64,000 bases of DNA from Undaria pinnatifida (GCA_012845835.1 JABAKD010000010.1:8190597-8254596), one strand, 5' to 3'. Numbered from the stretch's first letter, positions 47,918 through 59,034 are shown. Numbers and translations: made by a program. The notes: a model not told the origin generated them from the letters alone.

Positions 47918-50900
47918 CTACGGGCTGCCGGCAGGCGCGGTGCTGGTGCTACTGGTGCTGGTGCTGCTGGTGCTACTGCTCGGTGTGGCCGTCGCTAAAA
48001 TTACGGTCCCGAAACAGCCCCCCCCGTCGGTGCTACCGCTACCACCACCACCATTCCCGCCACCACCACGACTACGATTACCATCACCACCATCACCACC
48101 ACCACCATTTTCTGGCTGGGGTTCGACCTCGGTCTGTCCCCCCGCCGCCGCCGCTAGCAGCAACGCCCGTTTCACCCCTCCCGGTTCGAGACCAGAGAAA
48201 ATTCTAATCCTAGTGCCGGGAAGGCTTTCCACTAACGACAGCATGCCTCGTACCTGCAAGGAACGCGCGGGGGGGGGGGGGCGGGGGGGTACTCAGTTTG
48301 TGCATGGCCGTAGTCGTATGACCATAGGCCCTCGCATCCCTACTATGCCGGGACGGAGCACGTCGGGTTTTCACCAACCAGGCAGGCATTGCTTGCACCG
48401 AGCGCAAAGCGCCGTGAGGTGTTCGGCGAGTCGCATGAAGGGTTAGCTGCATCCTTCCAAGAACCGCTTGTGTGAGACTTCGGCACCTTGTGCCTACTTT
48501 CTTGCTTTTGGATGACAGCGCCAATGAGTTACTTTGTTTTCTGGTGTGGCCACTCCAGAGGCAGCAATGGGTATTACTATGTAACTGCCTCGTGGGTGCC
48601 TTACCATATTCACACTACGCGATGCGATCATTCCCCTTGTGCGGAGTTAGGGTTCTCCACCCCGCACAATATGATCTACTCAACAACCATCCTGGTGACC
48701 GCCAAAAGAAAAAAGAAACCGGTAACCTGGTTGCCTAGCTCACGCAGTGATTGGCATGTTTTACAGCGTCGTTGCCAACCAACGCCAACCCCAATATACA
48801 TATAATGTTTTACAGCGTCGGTGCCAACCGAGGCCAACTATTATTGTATATTTTAAGGGGGTACGCGCCGGGGGGGGGGGATATGATACAGGACGATACA
48901 AGGATTGGCGAAGAAAATAAAATGTTGGAGACGGGCGGGGGGTGGCGGTAGGCGGTGGGCGGGTTGGGAGTAGGGGGTAGGGGGGGAGGGGTGTTGGGGA
49001 AAGGGATCAAGGGTGAGGGGGGTTAAGGCATGTCGGGGGGTGGGGAGGTACTCATTTGCTGCTTGTCTTAGTCTGTTGACGATTGACCACGCATCCCTTT
49101 CGAGAGGGGGTACCGTTCCCACTCCTAACACAGACACCTCCAACGTTCGCGTGCTCAGTAATTTTCTTCTATAAACCTGGTATTTCATTATATCGTTTTG
49201 CTTATCTTATCTCCGTCGTCTTTGGACGTCTGTGGCCACCATGTGTCTCCTAGGATAGCGATCGTTTCTCGCCACTATCGAACGTACTTCACCATATCAC
49301 ATCTGTCCATTTTCCTCATGTCTCTCTTAACACATTCCCTTCCTCTTTGTACAGTTCGCATTTTCCGAGTATGTGTGCTCCACCCTCGTCTGCCTTGCCA
49401 TACGAGCAGGTCTGTGCGCCTTCTTTCTCCTCCGCTCGACTGCTGGTATACCATATTCTTCTTTCTGGCAGGTCCCGGCCCCGTACACGCACACGTAGTT
49501 TCAGCGTGTTCGCGTAGTCCATTGGGCCGTGCAAATACCTTATCATTCCTATCGCTGCTTTTAACCCCCCGTGTATCTCTACATGTTCTTCCTCATTCAC
49601 CTTCTTAGCGCTAGCCTTTCCCTTACTTCTATCCTTTCTTTTTCGTCAAGTTTTGTATCCCTCACTGTCCTCTACGGACAGTACATCTTCTCGACTTCCT
49701 CCTAGGCCCTTAGACACTTTGTCGATTACGCTACCCCACCTTTTTCGAGCTCACCCTTTCGTTACTTTCTCCCATACAGCCCTATTAGCCATTACTGTCA
49801 ACCCCTTTCTTGGATGCGGGAGGGGCAGCTAAGCGGGGGGGGGGGGGGGGGGTTCTTCACGTGTTGCGTGGGAATGGAATGCTTGATGGGAGCAAGGGGG
49901 AAGAGACGATTCGAAGGAGCTGTTGTCGGGCTATATCTAGGTAACCTTGGTGTTACCCTCGGCACAGCGGCCAAAACAAACCAAACAAGTCTGCGGTATT
50001 TTCAAAAAATGCGATCCCACCGTACCTACAACCCCGGCCGTACCTTGGAGGCCATGCCACCGGTGACGTCGGTGCCCCTTGAACCTCCTAACGACCCCTC
50101 GATGGACGGAAGTGTCGCCGGCGATATCTCCGTGACACAGGCCCCGTCTGCTCCGAAGACGCCTTCCGTTTCGCCGGCCAGCAACAGCCACCTGATTCAC
50201 GTGTATTTTTTTACTCGTCCTTATAACATGCATATTCATTTCCTTCTGCTATAGGCTAGTACTAGTTGTACCAAGTATGTATTTTATAAAAAATGTGTTT
50301 TTTGGGCTACACAGCAGCTTTTCTGGAGCAGTAGTTTTTGTAGTCGTCCGATGAGGAGAGATTGAGCCCGTGGGCGGGAGGGGGCGGGGGGGCTGCCGCT
50401 GTCGACCTTCTGCCCCTGCTACAAGCAAGGCAGGCGGGATTATTGTTGCCCAGCGAGAGCTGGAGTCCCCCAAGCGGTACGTGTAGCCTCTATTTTATCA
50501 GCCCTGCCCGCCCCCGAAACAAAATCAATAACAGCAGTGACTAAAATAAGATGTAAATAGAAATACAAAGCAAAAATAACATTGCGTTTTCCCTATTATT
50601 TCGAAGTTTTGCCCCCACCCTCCGCCCAAAAGATTGGAGGTATCTATTAGGAGTAGGAACCGTGCTCTGTCTCGAAAGGGATGTGTGGTCAATGGTCAAA
50701 TGGCTAAGACAAGCAGCCAATGAGTACGCCTTCCCGGGCCCCTCCTGGCGAAAAAACGTCTGAGCAGAACACGTTTTTGAAGAGAGCTCTCGCCATGAAA
50801 AATGGTATCGATGATCGACAGTAAAGGAAAAAGGACACTACACTCCTCTAAAGGCAAGAATAAATATAAAACAGGCGAGGGGACGTTTGTACGAACCAGA

Positions 50901-53427
50901 AAAGTACATTTTTTCATACATATTTACTTGGTTTTAGTATAACCCCCCCAGCCTAGGTCGAGGGGTGCGCTTTCGGAAATATGTACGTTCTGATACTCCC
51001 CTCCCCCCCGCGCTTGGTCGGGCTTCTTACCGAGGCGGCGTCTTTCGTGCGAGGAAGGCGAATATATCCTCCGTAGATGCCACCGTGCCCCCCAGCTCCT
51101 CATCGAATGCCACGTCGCCGTGAATAACCGGCACAATGCCAGCCGCCACAGCCGCCTGTTTTTCGGTTATTTTGTAACGCATCAACAGTTTCGTGTAAAG
51201 CGCAAAACAACCCCGCCCACCAACAGATCGACCAATCAACCGAATCTGCCAGCCATCCAAACCAACTTACCTATCAACCAATCGAACAACAAACAAAACA
51301 GAAGGGGTCCGCACTGAATGAGCGCGGCGTCAGTCCGGATCTTAGGACGATGACACACACTGTGTATTATTGGTTTTTACTCAGCACCCCGTCCCAAAGG
51401 AGGACGCGCGGGGCGGGGGGTGGGGGAGGGAGAGGGGAAGGGGGCTGGAGAAGGAGGGGGAGGAGAGCGGGGGGTGAGAGGTGGAGGACGATGAGGAGGA
51501 CGAGAAGGACGAGGAAGGAGAGGGGGCAGGAGGAAAACGAGAGGCGAGCAAAGAGACTGAGCTGTACGAGGGGGGGCGGAATAGAGCCAGCGGTCGCTGC
51601 GTGCTGAAATTATTTTTTGCGTGCCCTTGCCCTTGCCTTGTCAGGGGAAGCTTGTTACTTATCCACTTTGGACGGATGCCGGGGGGGGGGGTGGATGTGG
51701 GAGGGTCATCGACAGGCACCCAAGATCGAAACCGGTCGACAAGAAGCCAGCTCTGGGTCAAATCTCTCAGGGGGGCGCGAACTCGGGTAATCGACCTTAA
51801 CGGGTTAGAGGTTTACTATTAGACCACCGGGGAAGTGTGCCTGCTGGTGCATGTATTTATACGCCTGTGTATGTCTGTGTACTGGAAAAAACGTGATTTT
51901 TCGGTTTTGGGTGTGCGTGCGTTTGTTCGAATACGGTGCGGGTTCCGGTGCGGCGGAAGCGTGCTCGCTGAACGCGCGTTCGTGTGCACTTACCTTGATC
52001 GGCCCCGTCGCCATGGAGAGCAGCTTGCCACCTCGGCACACCGCGGAGGCCGCCGGCTGCAGGCCCATCGCCGGGATGCCGGCCTCTAGCAACGCCGCGA
52101 TCACGAGCCTGCCTCGCACAAATGGCCGTGGCAAACATGAAGGAACGATATAATGAAAAAAGGAACGGATGAACGGGCGAACGAAACACGAACGGGACGA
52201 CGAACGGATGAATGGACGATGTTAGATATATATCAGAACGACTGAGCCATCAGCTAGCGCTGTCAAGGCAAGAAGAAGGCTTGATACCCCGCCTGTTTGG
52301 AGCAGTGTTAAACTAGAAATAGATAACTAGACTAGAGGGATTGCAACGTTGCAAGCCTTGGTGGTTAAAACCTGATTTATTACATTGTTTTCCCTATAGA
52401 TAGTAAAACCTGTTGAGGCGAGACGCGGCGTCGCTGACGTCGCAGAAGCCCCTCCACTGCGACGGACCCGAAACGCCTTCTATGGTCCCGTGCTTCGCCG
52501 CGGCCACGTGCCCGAACGACCCGCTGCCATGGCCTACGATGACCCTTGTCGTGTCATCCCACTCTGACATGGCCTCCCTCATCTCCCTGTCAGAAGAAGT
52601 ACGACCAGAAAAACGAATACATACTTTACGTTTACAGTACACAAACCGTTGTACATAGCAAGCAAGCAGGCAGGCTAACACGCAAGCAAGCGAGCAAGCA
52701 GGCGTACAGGCATACAGGGAAGCAGGCAAGCAGGCAAAAGCAGGCAAGCAGGCAAGCGGCAAGCAGGCAAGCAGGCAAGCAGGCAAGCAAGTAAGCCGGC
52801 AAGCAGGCAAGCAGGCATACAGGCAAGCAGGCATACAGGCAAGTAGGCAAGCCGGCAAGCAGACAATCAGGCAAACGGGCAAGCGAGAGAGCAAGCAAGC
52901 GAGAAATAGCAAATGATCGCTGACCGGCAACGCTCAACATCTGCATTCAACAACTGCTATTAGACTAGGTCTAATACTGCAAATACCAGCTGTATGATAC
53001 CATGGTAACATAACGTTGCAACTACTGCTGCTGTGCCGTCGCTTGAAACTTGAAACGTTTTCGTACTCGTGCTCAAACACAGACGCGTAAGACAACCTCA
53101 GCCACTCAGCCAAAATCATCGCCGAAACGATTGTGAAACGGTTCACTATGCACTGCACACACCCATGTGTTCACTTCCATGCTTAAACTTTAACTTTACG
53201 TACCAAGTATCACCTCGGCTCCCCGCTGTTGATTGTTATATACACGGGGGGGGGTACCTGGCAATTCGACTAAGAACATCTGCGCGAAGAGTCTCGGGCT
53301 TAGTCTTGTCGGACACGAGGCTTCCGCCGAGCTTGATGAACACCAGACGGTGTGCTGCACCATGAGCAGCCCCATCTTCGCTCCCCTTTACCGCCACAGC
53401 AGTAACACCAGCAGTAGTAGAGGACAT
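47918..53427 (-). CDS. Isopentenyl phosphate kinase (IPK), 6 exons
   Basis: Exons (minus): 53427-53258, 52586-52410, 52108-51994, 51155-51031, 50191-50044 and 48253-47918. All are phase-consistent, giving 356 aa. IPK phosphorylates isopentenyl phosphate to isopentenyl diphosphate and belongs to the amino acid kinase fold. Exon 1 gives LVFIKLGGSLVSDKTKPETLR (nucleotide-binding loop). Exon 2 gives RVIVGHGSGSFGHVAAAKHG, including the GSFGH histidine characteristic of IPK. Exon 3 gives LVIAALLEAGIPAMGLQP, and exon 4 IVPVIHGDVAFDEELGGTVAS. Exon 5 gives LLLAGETEGVFG and GTDVTGGMASK, and exon 6 VRGMLSLVESLPGTRIRIFSG, EPGGVKRALL and a late GTVI. A Gly-rich insert of about 50 residues splits the C-terminal part before GTVI. 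Introns carry LINE and poly-C repeat insertions, and a SINE lies just upstream of the start. Confidence 0.9.
48265..48850 (-). mobile_element. ~550-bp dispersed repeat with poly-C tail, copy 4
   Basis: In the last intron of the IPK gene. Its GAGTACCCCCCCGCCCCCCC end (minus strand) stops ~15 bp before the acceptor of IPK exon 6, so its C-tail forms part of that intron's pyrimidine tract. The body matches copy 1 closely, including the doubled 'gttttacagcgtcg(t/g)tgccaac' at the far end. Confidence 0.8.
49040..49815 (-). mobile_element. LINE 3' fragment in IPK intron 5
   Basis: A diverged copy of the 3' part of the LINE at 26332-27735. Minus-strand frames read LHGPMDYANTLKLRVRVRG, LPERRIWYTSSRAEE, GGAHILGKCELYKEE and LEVSVLGVGTVPPLERDAWS. 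Frameshifts and stops are frequent. It ends next to GAGTACCTCCCC on the minus strand. Non-functional. Confidence 0.8.
49833..49853. repeat. G-run
   Basis: A run of about 18 G at the truncated (5') side of the LINE fragment, mirroring the G-run at the 5' side of the LINE at 26332-27735. Confidence 0.85.
50620..50735 (+). mobile_element. Short LINE 3'-end fragment in IPK intron 4
   Basis: Plus-strand reading LLGVGTVLCLERDVWSMVKW and LRQAANEY, matching the C-terminal end of the LINE at 26332-27735, and ending 'aatgagtacgcc'. Only the last ~110 bp are present, in the opposite orientation to the host gene. Confidence 0.75.
51720..51835 (-). mobile_element. tRNA-derived SINE-like fragment
   Basis: The minus strand reads CCCCGGTGGTCTAATAGTAAACC, then GATTACCCGAGTTCGCGCCCC. 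The spacing and sequence fit an A-box-like and B-box-like pair (complement of about 51810-51835 and 51774-51790). It lies in IPK intron 3. No A-tail or target duplication is evident. Confidence 0.5.
52650..52905. repeat. (CAGGCAAG)n octanucleotide repeat
   Basis: About 25 units of GCAAGCAG/GCATACAG in the first intron of the IPK gene. The Cys-Leu-Pro-Ala-rich minus frame and Lys/Gln/Ala-rich plus frame over it are artefacts of the repeat. Confidence 0.92.
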
Positions 53428-53481
53428 GGCACAGCACCTGAACCTCTGCGACGATGTGCTTTGGTTTTTCGTTTCCGTTTC

Positions 53482-53484
<3 letters not shown>

Positions 53485-53512
<28 letters not shown>

Positions 53513-53806
53513 CTCACACTTTTACTTTCCAGCTTCTGGACAAGCCGTGGTCACAGGTGTCGTCCCTTCTCCCGCCCGGTTCTTGCCTTCAATTTTTATC
53601 GCGCATAGGGTTCAGCAATCCCACTGCTCGTCGATTTTTCATCGAGTGTTGCTAACTCACGCTCTCGCGCTTTCCGCAAGTCAATTTGTGCACAAGAAAA
53701 AGTCCCAACGAATTTATACGAATATGCACTCGGCGGGGCTCGAACTCACGAAACTGACCTATACCAGGCTCGAGGATAACCTGATACGCCACCGGGGCGA
53801 CCGGTC
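53485..53806 (-). mobile_element. tRNA-derived SINE upstream of the IPK start
   Basis: The minus strand runs from GGTCGCCCCGGTGGCGTATCAGG, with a B box GAGTTCGAGCCCC (complement of 53735-53747), through a ~200-bp body matching the SINE at 37492-37783. It ends in 28 A (complement of the T-run 53485-53512). The A-tail ends 57 bp upstream of the IPK ATG, in the same orientation as the gene. No clear target duplication was found. Confidence 0.82.
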
Positions 53807-54645
53807 ACCTGCGGACCTGCGGTGAGATTGGGTTTCAGTGGAATTCAGAAGGATGTTCAGGTGGGTAGGAAGCTTTTATGTCAATGAAGCCATGCAGCAC
53901 AGCAATAAATAGTAGTTATTAATAGTGGCACCACAGCGCAGCGCAGCAGCTGCAGAAGCCTCACCTAGTTGTGTTGCCTTGCACAACAAGGAGACAGTGG
54001 TAGACCCATGGGTCCAACAGCAAGTAAGACAAGAAGCACACGAGGTTTGCATCTTGTGTTTATGCAATCTATGGCACAAACTGGACATCGCATCTATCAT
54101 CCATCTATCGTTTCGAGTCTGAAGCTCGTTGACAACCAGACAGTAGCCTTGACAGAACAAGCACCCTGGCGCCCGGTCTAGACTGTGAATGGACGACCCT
54201 AGGCATATACCTTGCTTGGTAAGGTCTCTGCTGAATGCGGATTGTAGGGCTCCGTGGATTCGCACGGGGTGTACCCGGTGCTCTGTGTTTACACCCGACA
54301 ATGTTCGAACGTATCACAGTAGCACGATCGATCAGATAGATGGAGATCTCTCTGCAGCCCTGCAGCCAGCCCCGCCTGATACAAGTATCATGACGTCGCC
54401 GTCTTGCATTTCTTACACGCTATGCCCTGGGTTCCATTGCTTACGTAGTGGTTTGGACCTATTAGTCTAGTCTTCCAGTGCTCAACACTGCGGTCTAGTT
54501 CCAAGGCAAAAAAACAACATCGATATTCGCTCATGAAACAAAACGAAGAAGATGCGGGAAGCCAGGGCACACATTTACACAGCATGCTGCAGTCAAAAAT
54601 TCAAAAATTCAAAAATTTCGAGTTCCCTCAATTTATCGTGCACAT
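53807..54645. other. Flank between IPK and the copia element
   Basis: No recognised gene. The minus frame 54301-53876 (141 aa) overlaps several plus frames and shows no known domain. The upstream regulatory region of the IPK gene may extend here beyond the SINE. Confidence 0.45.
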
Positions 54646-54650
54646 GTATC
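54646..54650. repeat. Target-site duplication GTATC (left)
   Basis: GTATC directly precedes the outer end (TGTTTG) of the left LTR and is repeated at 59401-59405. A 5-bp duplication is typical of Ty1/copia integration. Confidence 0.85.
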
Positions 54651-54980
54651 TGTTTGTTGATCCCTACGAAGCGTAAAGGGCTTACCCGTTGAGCTGACAA
54701 TAGTGGGGTAGTGGAGTCACTGGTATGAAGACAATAAAAAGACGTACAAATATAGACTATATCAAGTTGGTCCTGGCCCTTTTTTTTTTTTTTTTTTTTG
54801 GGCACAGCGTGGAGAGAAGACTCACTCGGTAGAAGAAGCACAACGAGGAGTGACGGCGAAATACCCAAAATCATTCCACCATCCCGATATACCGCTACGA
54901 TGTAGCCAACTTATCACTGGAAACCCCTACAATACTCGACCGTCATCATATCCGCATCATATCCAACCACACCATCAACA
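54651..54980 (-). repeat. 3' LTR of the copia element
   Basis: 330 bp, on the plus strand TGTTTGTTGATCCC...CATCAACA. The first ~107 bp and last ~165 bp match the other LTR closely. The middle (about 54757-54808, with a T-run) does not. Confidence 0.88.
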
Positions 54981-55639
54981 GCCTCCCTGCTTCGTAAATG
55001 ATACGGTATGATGCTATGTTGTCATATCATCAGGGTAAAACGATTCAATGAAAAATACGGTCGATCAATATCCTCCCAGTAGTACTACTACTGTGACAAG
55101 AAAGAAAGATTGCAGCACCATAGTCCTTAAAAAGCACTCCATAAATCTATAGATGAAATTCAGGGACAGTATCCAACATCAATCTTCACGAACCTAAGCT
55201 CTAAGTCGTAAAATCCTAAGTCCAAAAACAAAAACTCAAATCCGAAATCCTGACCGAAAACTCAATCTGAAATCCAGATCCCAAAAAATTCAAAAACTCA
55301 AACATTGGCTTTATAATCAGCACTCAACCTTCCTTATAAAACGGTTGTCAGCTCCATACAACAGGCGCACCAACAAGTGTGATCGGACAGCAGTCTTAAA
55401 ACTCACTTTCGAATTAGACAAACGCCTCCCGGCTGGGTACATACTGAACAACAACAACAATAATACTAAAAATCGATTCAGATTTCAAATGCTCAAATCC
55501 AGAGCAAAATAATGTCATACTAGACAACGCAATCGTGTAAAAGTAATATTTCAAAAGTCAAGAAACAGTCCGTTGCCTCCCTAACTACCATGTACTCTAA
55601 AAAGTACTTGAATCCAGCAAGCATATGCAGAATAATCCG

Positions 55640-55812
55640 TCAACAAACAAATCAAATCAGCTCGCGAAAAAGTTTGTCGCCCTCGGGTTCAGACGCATCG
55701 AACTCGTCGAGTTTGAGACCTTTTTCCTACTTGACGAGCCATAATCCTCTCAAGTGGTCAAGCGAATCCTTCCCCGCGCAAGCGGTAACAGGTGGGCGTA
55801 ACCCCTCCTTGC
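55640..55812 (-). pseudogene. Fragment of a related copia RT
   Basis: The minus strand reads EKGLKLDEFDASEPEGDKLFREL, closely resembling the EKGLQLEEFDATEPADDWPFREL of the main RT (near 56830-56890), preceded by diverged DSLDHLRGLWLVK and a stop. It lies downstream of RNase H, where no RT is expected, so it is a duplicated or captured piece. Confidence 0.65.
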
Positions 55813-55816
55813 AGGA

Positions 55817-56073
55817 TGAAAACTAAACGATTTGGGTCAGCTGGGTCTCATTACGGGGCTAGCTGAGAAAACCATAGACTGCTTACGCGGGGATGACCCC
55901 GGGTAGTTTACCAAAAACCGTTGCCGGTCCCCAAGTCCCAAAAAGTGAAAACTAAACGATTTGGATCAGCTGGGTCTCATTACGGGGCTATTTGAGAAAA
56001 CCATAGACTGATTACGCGGGGATGACCCCGGTTAGTTTACCAAAAACCGTTGCCGTCCCCAAGTCCCAAAAAA
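55817..56073. repeat. Tandem duplication, 129-bp unit
   Basis: Two nearly identical units start at 55817 and 55946 ('tgaaaactaaacgatttgg...'), differing at a handful of sites. A third start (tgaaaat at 56074) is incomplete. Within the 3' region of the copia element. Confidence 0.9.
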
Positions 56074-56164
56074 TGAAAATTTCCTGCTCAAATACCATTG
56101 CTAAACAGTAGAAACAATGAACCTAGCGTACTAAATCATTACATATTCTACCATTCTCCCAAAA

Positions 56165-59034
56165 TCAATTGTTCATCACAAAATCCCGGTGGAAACGAAA
56201 AACTGGACCGGCAAGTGCCTTCGTCAGGAAGTCTGCGTGTTGCTGCTCAGTCTCTACGGTGACAATGTCAAACTCTCCCCTGAATACAAGCTCTCGTAGG
56301 AAGTGGTGCCTAATGTCGATGTGTTTCGAATTCGACGCGCACACCGGGTTATGAGCCAGGTGCCTTGCCCCCGTGTTGTCCTCAAAAACCGTGATGCATG
56401 CAGAACCAAAAACAGGCAAAATGAAACTCCACACGTACCGCAAGAAAATCACTTCCTTGATGGTGTCTGCCAGTGCTACGTACTCGGCTTCTGTGGTCGA
56501 AAGCGTCACGCATTTTTGAGTCCTCGAAAACCAGCACACGCATGCCCCTGCGCACATGACTGCTCCACCGAAAACCGACCTCCTATCAGTGGCCTTGCTG
56601 GCGTAGTCTGCATCCGCATACGCAACCAGCTCCGGTCCACTGCCTCTCTGAAAAGTAATGCTGAATCACTCGTGAAAAAAACATACTCTAAAATACCAAC
56701 CGCTGTCTTCTAGTGTATCTCCCTGGGCGAGTTGGTGTACCTGGCTACCGCTCTCACTGCGTTCGCAATGTACGGACGTGTCTGGTTAGTAAGCCACATC
56801 AAGCACCCTACCAGTTCGCGGAAAGGCCAGTCGTCCGCGGGTTCAGTCGCATCGAACTCTTCGAGTTGAAGGCCCTTTTCAAGCGGGTTTCTCCTACCCG
56901 AACTAACGCCGAACTTCAAAGCTGTGCCTTCAGCGAAAGCTTGCTGCGAGATCGTCAAAGTGCCAGCATCCCAAACTTTAGAATACCGGCAGCCAGCATA
57001 GCACCTTAGATCGCCAAGGTTGTTAATCGGCACTAGACGGTTCAAGTCTTTGCAGAATTGATCGCATCTAGCCTTACGTCCTACTGCGAAGATATTGTCC
57101 ACATGAACTACTGTTACTATGGAGACAGTTCCAGACTCGACCAAACGCAAGGCACACGCGTCTGCTAGACTCTGCTCAAAACCAAGACTCTTCATGTGCG
57201 ATAGCAAGTGGTAATGCCACGATCTCGACGCTTGTTTCAAGCCGTAGAGACTGCGGTTCAAGCGTACTACCTTACCAGACATCTCACCACAACCCCGGGG
57301 CAGCCGCATAAAAACATCTTTGTCTAGGTTTGACTGAACAAAAGCATGCTCTGCATCGAAATGACGAAGATTCAAATCTAACTCGCAAGCACTGGCACCC
57401 AACAAGCGGATGCAGGACGCCGTAGGCGTCGGGGCAAATGTCTCAAATAAATCGATACCTTCACGCTGCCCGCAACCCCTCGCTACCAACCTCGCCTTAG
57501 CCCTGGTCGGCTTCTCGATTTCCAACTGTACACCCACGTCGCCGAAAGAACATTCAGGCCGTTTAGTTGCTATATCGCACCGAAAGTACCCGCGTTCCCC
57601 AGACCACCACATTCTTTCTCCATGGCCTGAATCCAGAGACCAGAATGATCGTCGGTGAGCGCTTCCGAGTACGAGCTCGGCGTCAAGAGCTCACTCACCG
57701 GGTGCGAGGGTAGGGGAGGGTTCTTGTGAGGGGCTTGATGGTACAGTACATGACCAATACCCTTCCGCGCAGCCATCAAAGACAACAGTCCATGTTGCAT
57801 ACCTGCCTGATATGCGCGCGGTTTGCCCCCTGGTGCGTCCCAGTTGAGCTACGCCGTCATTTACAGTCTGCGGTCTGTCAATTCCTGCCTGGTTGCGAGC
57901 AGTCTGCGCCCGCGTGCGCCCCAGTTTTTGTGGCTCGCCACCATCACCAGCTCCTGAGAAATAGTCCATCAGTCCTCGGGGGAGTTGATGACTAAGAGTC
58001 GGGTGCTGGTGCTGTTTCTGGTGTGACAGCGGCGACGACTGTGATTGCGGCGGCTGTGTCAGTCCTGGTGACGCCCTTGACGGCACCAGCAACGGCTGTG
58101 CCGGCCCCGGTGACGCCCTTGACGACACCACCGGTGACGGCTGTGCCGGCCCCGGTGACGCCCTTGGCGTCCACACCGGTGACGGCTGTGCGGACTCCGG
58201 TGACGCACTTGACGGCACCGGTGACGTCCTTGACGGAACCGGTGACGTATGTGACGGAATCGGTGACGCCCTTGACGGAACAGGTAACGGCACCGATGAC
58301 GTCCTTGACATGACCGGTAACGGTTGTGCCGGTCCCGGTGACGTTCTTGGCGGCACCGGTGCCGGCTCATGCCATACCTCCCCGTCTTCCGGGGGCATCT
58401 GCGCCTCTGATAAACTCGGTCCAGGTGATGGGGTGTCCTTGCCCCATGTCGCAGGCAGCAACCCAGCAAAGGCTTCCCGCGGATGCTCCCAAGTAACATC
58501 GCGGGTGTACGACCGGCGGCCGGACACAAGCAAAACCTTGCAACAGTCCCTCGGGTGGTTGCTGCCGCTGTTCAAGAAAAAGCAAACCTGTGCCTGCGGC
58601 TCAGATTTCAGCGCCCGCTTCACATGGTGAAGGCCAGGATTGAGAACTGGGAGCAGTCGCGGGAACGGTGCCCTACCGTACAGCTTTTGGTAAGGCGACA
58701 GCATGCCCGGCTTGTCGATCACCCTCGCCGACACGTTGATGGCATCACTCGCGTGCACGCAACCTTCCGCCCATAGAGGCCCTGTCGGCGGCAGAGGCAC
58801 GCCGCCGAACAGGCGGGGAGCCTCCAGGCAGAACGCCATCGCGGCCTCTACGACCAGGGCAATCCTGCGCTCGACCACGCCGTCGTACTTTGGAGTGAAT
58901 TATCGGCGGATACGGTGGTGGTCTAGCAGCGTCACGAACTCACCCTTGGTATATTCCGTACCGTTATCTGAGCACAGGCACTCCACAATGGATGGGGTGC
59001 CCTGTGCCCGAATGTCAGCCAGAAAATATCATCA
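56165..59034 (-). pseudogene. copia pol remnant: integrase (partial), RT, RNase H
   Basis: The integrase core remnant at 59034-58850 has CSDNGTEYTKGEF and DGVVERRIA, with one stop. It continues as a Pro/Ser-rich linker to 57691. RT lies at 57612-56710, with KARLVARGCGQREGIDLFETFAP, VFMRLPRGCGE, LNRSLYGLKQASRSW and RELVGCLMW. The catalytic YVDD position reads HVDN, so the second aspartate is lost. A TAG stop replaces the expected Trp after SPREIH, and a frameshift near 56660 leads into the connection (LVAYADADYASKATDRRS) and RNase H (SRTQKCVTLSTTEAEYVAL, SKHIDIRHHFLRE) ending at 56165. These lesions make it non-autonomous. Confidence 0.9.
57985..58330. repeat. Minisatellite within the copia linker
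   Basis: Degenerate units of about 24-33 bp built on 'ccggtgacgcccttgacggcac' repeat roughly ten times. They encode the Pro/Ser-rich stretch (SRTSPVPS, ASPGPAQPSPV) between integrase and RT on the minus strand. Confidence 0.85.

Noticed and set aside
52394-52930. 178-aa minus frame with Cys-Leu-Pro-Ala repeats
   Set aside because: The repeats come from an octanucleotide microsatellite in IPK intron 1. Only its last ~58 codons (52586-52410) are IPK exon 2.
53876-54301. 141-aa minus-strand frame upstream of IPK
   Set aside because: No domain, and several overlapping plus-strand frames exist. It has no phase-consistent link to IPK exon 1, which starts with a good ATG.
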